Source: Verrucomicrobia bacterium UBA5540
GTDB lineage: Bacteria > Verrucomicrobiota > Kiritimatiellia > Kiritimatiellales > Tichowtungiaceae
Assembly (NCBI GenBank): GCA_002423675.1
Contig: DINM01000128.1
Span: 17,968-30,256, forward strand
Reading direction: 5' to 3'
Length of the DNA stretch: 12,289 bases
Made by a program: the position numbers and the translations under genes. The stretch's first letter is position 1. Every line of letters begins with the position of its first letter. Below, in pieces: positions 10,802 to 12,289 of this stretch. The notes beneath the pieces are model-generated. The model did not search any database. It had not been told where the DNA came from and saw only the letters and a program-made list of their open reading frames with translations.

Positions 10802-12289
10802 TAATATTCTCCGGCCTCTTTCCCACGGATTCTTTTTTGGTGGCTATGAGGGCGCAATTGTTTCATCTGCGTGCGGCGCTCGGCCAGCCCGCGAATCACG
10901 GGAACCGGCTCACCGGTTTCGTAGTCTAGGCCCGTGTAATAAACTGCCGCAGCAGGCGTCATCGGCAGTGGAATAAAATCCTGCACCTGCTGAAGTTTCC
11001 AGTCCTCTTTGCGCACAAACTTTTCGACGGCTTTCATCTCACCCTCCGTCGACCCGGGAAAGTTGGAGATAAAATACGGCACAAGATACTGCTTTTTGCC
11101 CGCCGCACGATTTTCTTTTTCAAACTCCTTCTGAAATTCGCAAAACGTTTCCGGCCCCGGTTTACGCATTTTTTTGAGCACATTCGGGTGCATATGCTCC
11201 GGCGCCACCTTCAAATGGCCCGAGACATGATGCTTCGCCAGCTCGCGGATATATTTCGGGTTGCGCAGCGCCACATCCATGCGGATACCCGACTGAATAA
11301 AGACATGCTTCACCTTCTCCATCTCGCGCACCCTCTTCATCAGATGAATCGCCGACTCCGCGTCCAGCTCGAGATTCGGGCAGACCTTTGGATAAAGACA
11401 ACTTGCGCGACGACAGGTTTTGCACGCCTCGCAGACGCCGTTGGCGCACCCGTAGAGATTGGCCGTCGGCCCGCCAAGATCGGTAATCGTTCCGGAAAAC
11501 GACGGCATAGCCGTCATCGTTTTCACTTCGCGCACCACCGAATCTTCGGAACGCCTCGTTAGAAACCGACCCTGATGCAGACCGAGCCCGCAGAAGGCGC
11601 ATCCGCCGCCGCAGCCGCGCACCACCGTCACCGATTCTTTGATCATTGTAAACGCCGGAACGGCTTCCTTGTAAAAAGGATGCGGAAGCCGCGTATACGG
11701 CAACTCATACACGCGATCCATTTCCGCCGTCGTCAGCGGCTTCGCCGGACGCTCAATCAAAACCGCGCGCGCGCCGTGAAACTGCACTAATACCTTGCCG
11801 GAAAACGGATTCTGTTCGCGTTCGGTCTGCCTCGTCAGCTCCAGCACTGCCTTTTTGTCCGCCAGACATTTCTCATACGAAGGAAGTTTCCAAATGCCTG
11901 TGGCGCAGGATGCGCCATTGGAAAAATCAAACGCGGCCGACTCCTTGCCGCCGAGCAGGCGTGCGGTTCCCGGAATCGCATCCAGCAATTTTTGGGCGTC
12001 AATCCGCCGGGCGATCTCACGAATCGCCCGCTCGCCCATTCCATAAACCAGAATATCCGCCTTCGAATCCTGCAAGATGGAGGGACGCAACTTATCCTGC
12101 CAGTAATCATAATGCGCGGTGCGCCGCAGACTCGCTTCCAGTCCGCCGAGAACCGTCGGAATGCCGGGAAAAACCTTCTTCGCTAACTGAGCGTAAACCA
12201 TCGTCGCCAGATTGGGGCGCCTGCCGACCTCGCCGCCCGGCGTGTAGGCATCTTCTTTGCGTTTTCGGCGCGCGGCGGGGTAGTGCGAA
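10801..12289 (-). CDS. ygiQ: YgiQ-family (UPF0313) radical SAM protein, 5' end outside the window
   Basis: The frame is open from the right edge to TAA at 10801-10803 (496 codons visible). The first visible residues, SHYPAARRKRKEDAYTPGG then GRRPNLATMVYAQ, match the conserved N-terminal half of YgiQ proteins, so the ATG at 12201 is internal and the true start is beyond 12289. The radical SAM [4Fe-4S] motif C-x3-C-x2-C is present in VVRGCGGGCAFCG (Cys codons complementary to 11611-11613, 11599-11601 and 11590-11592). It is followed by SRSEDS-like RRSEDSVV and the family's Cys-rich segment (YGCANGVCEACKTC). The C-terminal VQDFIPLPMTPA and YYTGLDYETGEPV are also characteristic. The molecular reaction of YgiQ is not established; it is a cytoplasmic iron-sulphur enzyme. 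It faces the array convergently. Confidence 0.93.
   Translation of the reverse strand, partial: SHYPAARRKRKEDAYTPGGEVGRRPNLATMVYAQLAKKVFPGIPTVLGGLEASLRRTAHYDYWQDKLRPSILQDSKADILVYGMGERAIREIARRIDAQKLLDAIPGTARLLGGKESAAFDFSNGASCATGIWKLPSYEKCLADKKAVLELTRQTEREQNPFSGKVLVQFHGARAVLIERPAKPLTTAEMDRVYELPYTRLPHPFYKEAVPAFTMIKESVTVVRGCGGGCAFCGLGLHQGRFLTRRSEDSVVREVKTMTAMPSFSGTITDLGGPTANLYGCANGVCEACKTCRRASCLYPKVCPNLELDAESAIHLMKRVREMEKVKHVFIQSGIRMDVALRNPKYIRELAKHHVSGHLKVAPEHMHPNVLKKMRKPGPETFCEFQKEFEKENRAAGKKQYLVPYFISNFPGSTEGEMKAVEKFVRKEDWKLQQVQDFIPLPMTPAAAVYYTGLDYETGEPVPVIRGLAERRTQMKQLRPHSHQKRIRGKEAGEY

Noticed and set aside
11162..12110. Other-frame ORFs across the ygiQ-like gene.
   Set aside because: They are GC-rich shadow frames; the true frame carries the radical SAM motif and continuous family similarity.

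Overview
The window holds a complete integron: an integrase gene, an attachment site and thirteen gene cassettes. It sits between two ordinary chromosomal genes. The flanks are GC-rich minus-strand genes: a GAF/PEP-utilising phosphotransferase (PtsP-type, cut by the left edge) and a YgiQ-family radical SAM protein (cut by the right edge). The cassette region between them is visibly AT-richer. No gene here fixes the taxon. The long, environmental-type IntI, the flanking gene set and dispersed motifs of the 'cacggagaaaca' and 'tttgcggtc' kinds are compatible with a PVC-group bacterium (Planctomycetota, Verrucomicrobiota or Kiritimatiellota). That is a guess.

Layout. 1-1249 (-): ptsP-like, partial. 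1250-1406: intergenic with three small hairpins. 1407-2792 (-): integron integrase, 461 aa, with an N-terminal extension of about 135 residues. 2793-2882: divergent leader with a candidate array promoter and attI (recombination point after G2867). 2868-10742 (+): thirteen cassettes, all in the same orientation. 10743-10800: short spacer with a 9-bp tandem repeat. 10801-12289 (-): ygiQ-like, partial.

The cassette boundaries do not rest on gene calls. Each cassette begins with TTNNNN after a GTT core, and each attC site has an outer R'' box (NNNNAAC) that should be the reverse complement of the first bases of the same cassette. This holds exactly for 11 of 13 cassettes and with one G:T-type mismatch for the other two (5 and 7). 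Cassettes: C1 2868-3810 (TPR protein), C2 3811-4173 (no convincing ORF, strongly structured), C3 4174-5027 (membrane-anchored nuclease-fold protein), C4 5028-5458 (BamE/SmpA-like lipoprotein), C5 5459-5986 (lipoprotein), C6 5987-6654 (lipoprotein with carboxypeptidase-regulatory-like domain), C7 6655-6846 (no ORF, three spaced repeats), C8 6847-7492 (lipoprotein), C9 7493-7947 (4-TM protein), C10 7948-8287 (2-TM small protein), C11 8288-9442 (two genes: unknown protein plus nucleotidyltransferase), C12 9443-10086 (helical unknown), C13 10087-10742 (Phd/ParE-type toxin-antitoxin).

How it works together: IntI would excise and insert cassettes at attI and attC. The array reads away from intI, and a promoter near attI could drive the first cassettes. 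The last cassette has its own apparent promoter and a toxin-antitoxin pair that could stabilise the array. Many cassette products are predicted lipoproteins or membrane proteins, so much of the cargo acts at the cell envelope. The most interesting items are a crippled attC that seems to have fused C5 and C6 into one mobile unit, the structured non-coding cassette C2, the bicistronic C11, the membrane-anchored PD-(D/E)XK-like protein of C3, and a compensatory base-pair change between two near-identical attC sites.
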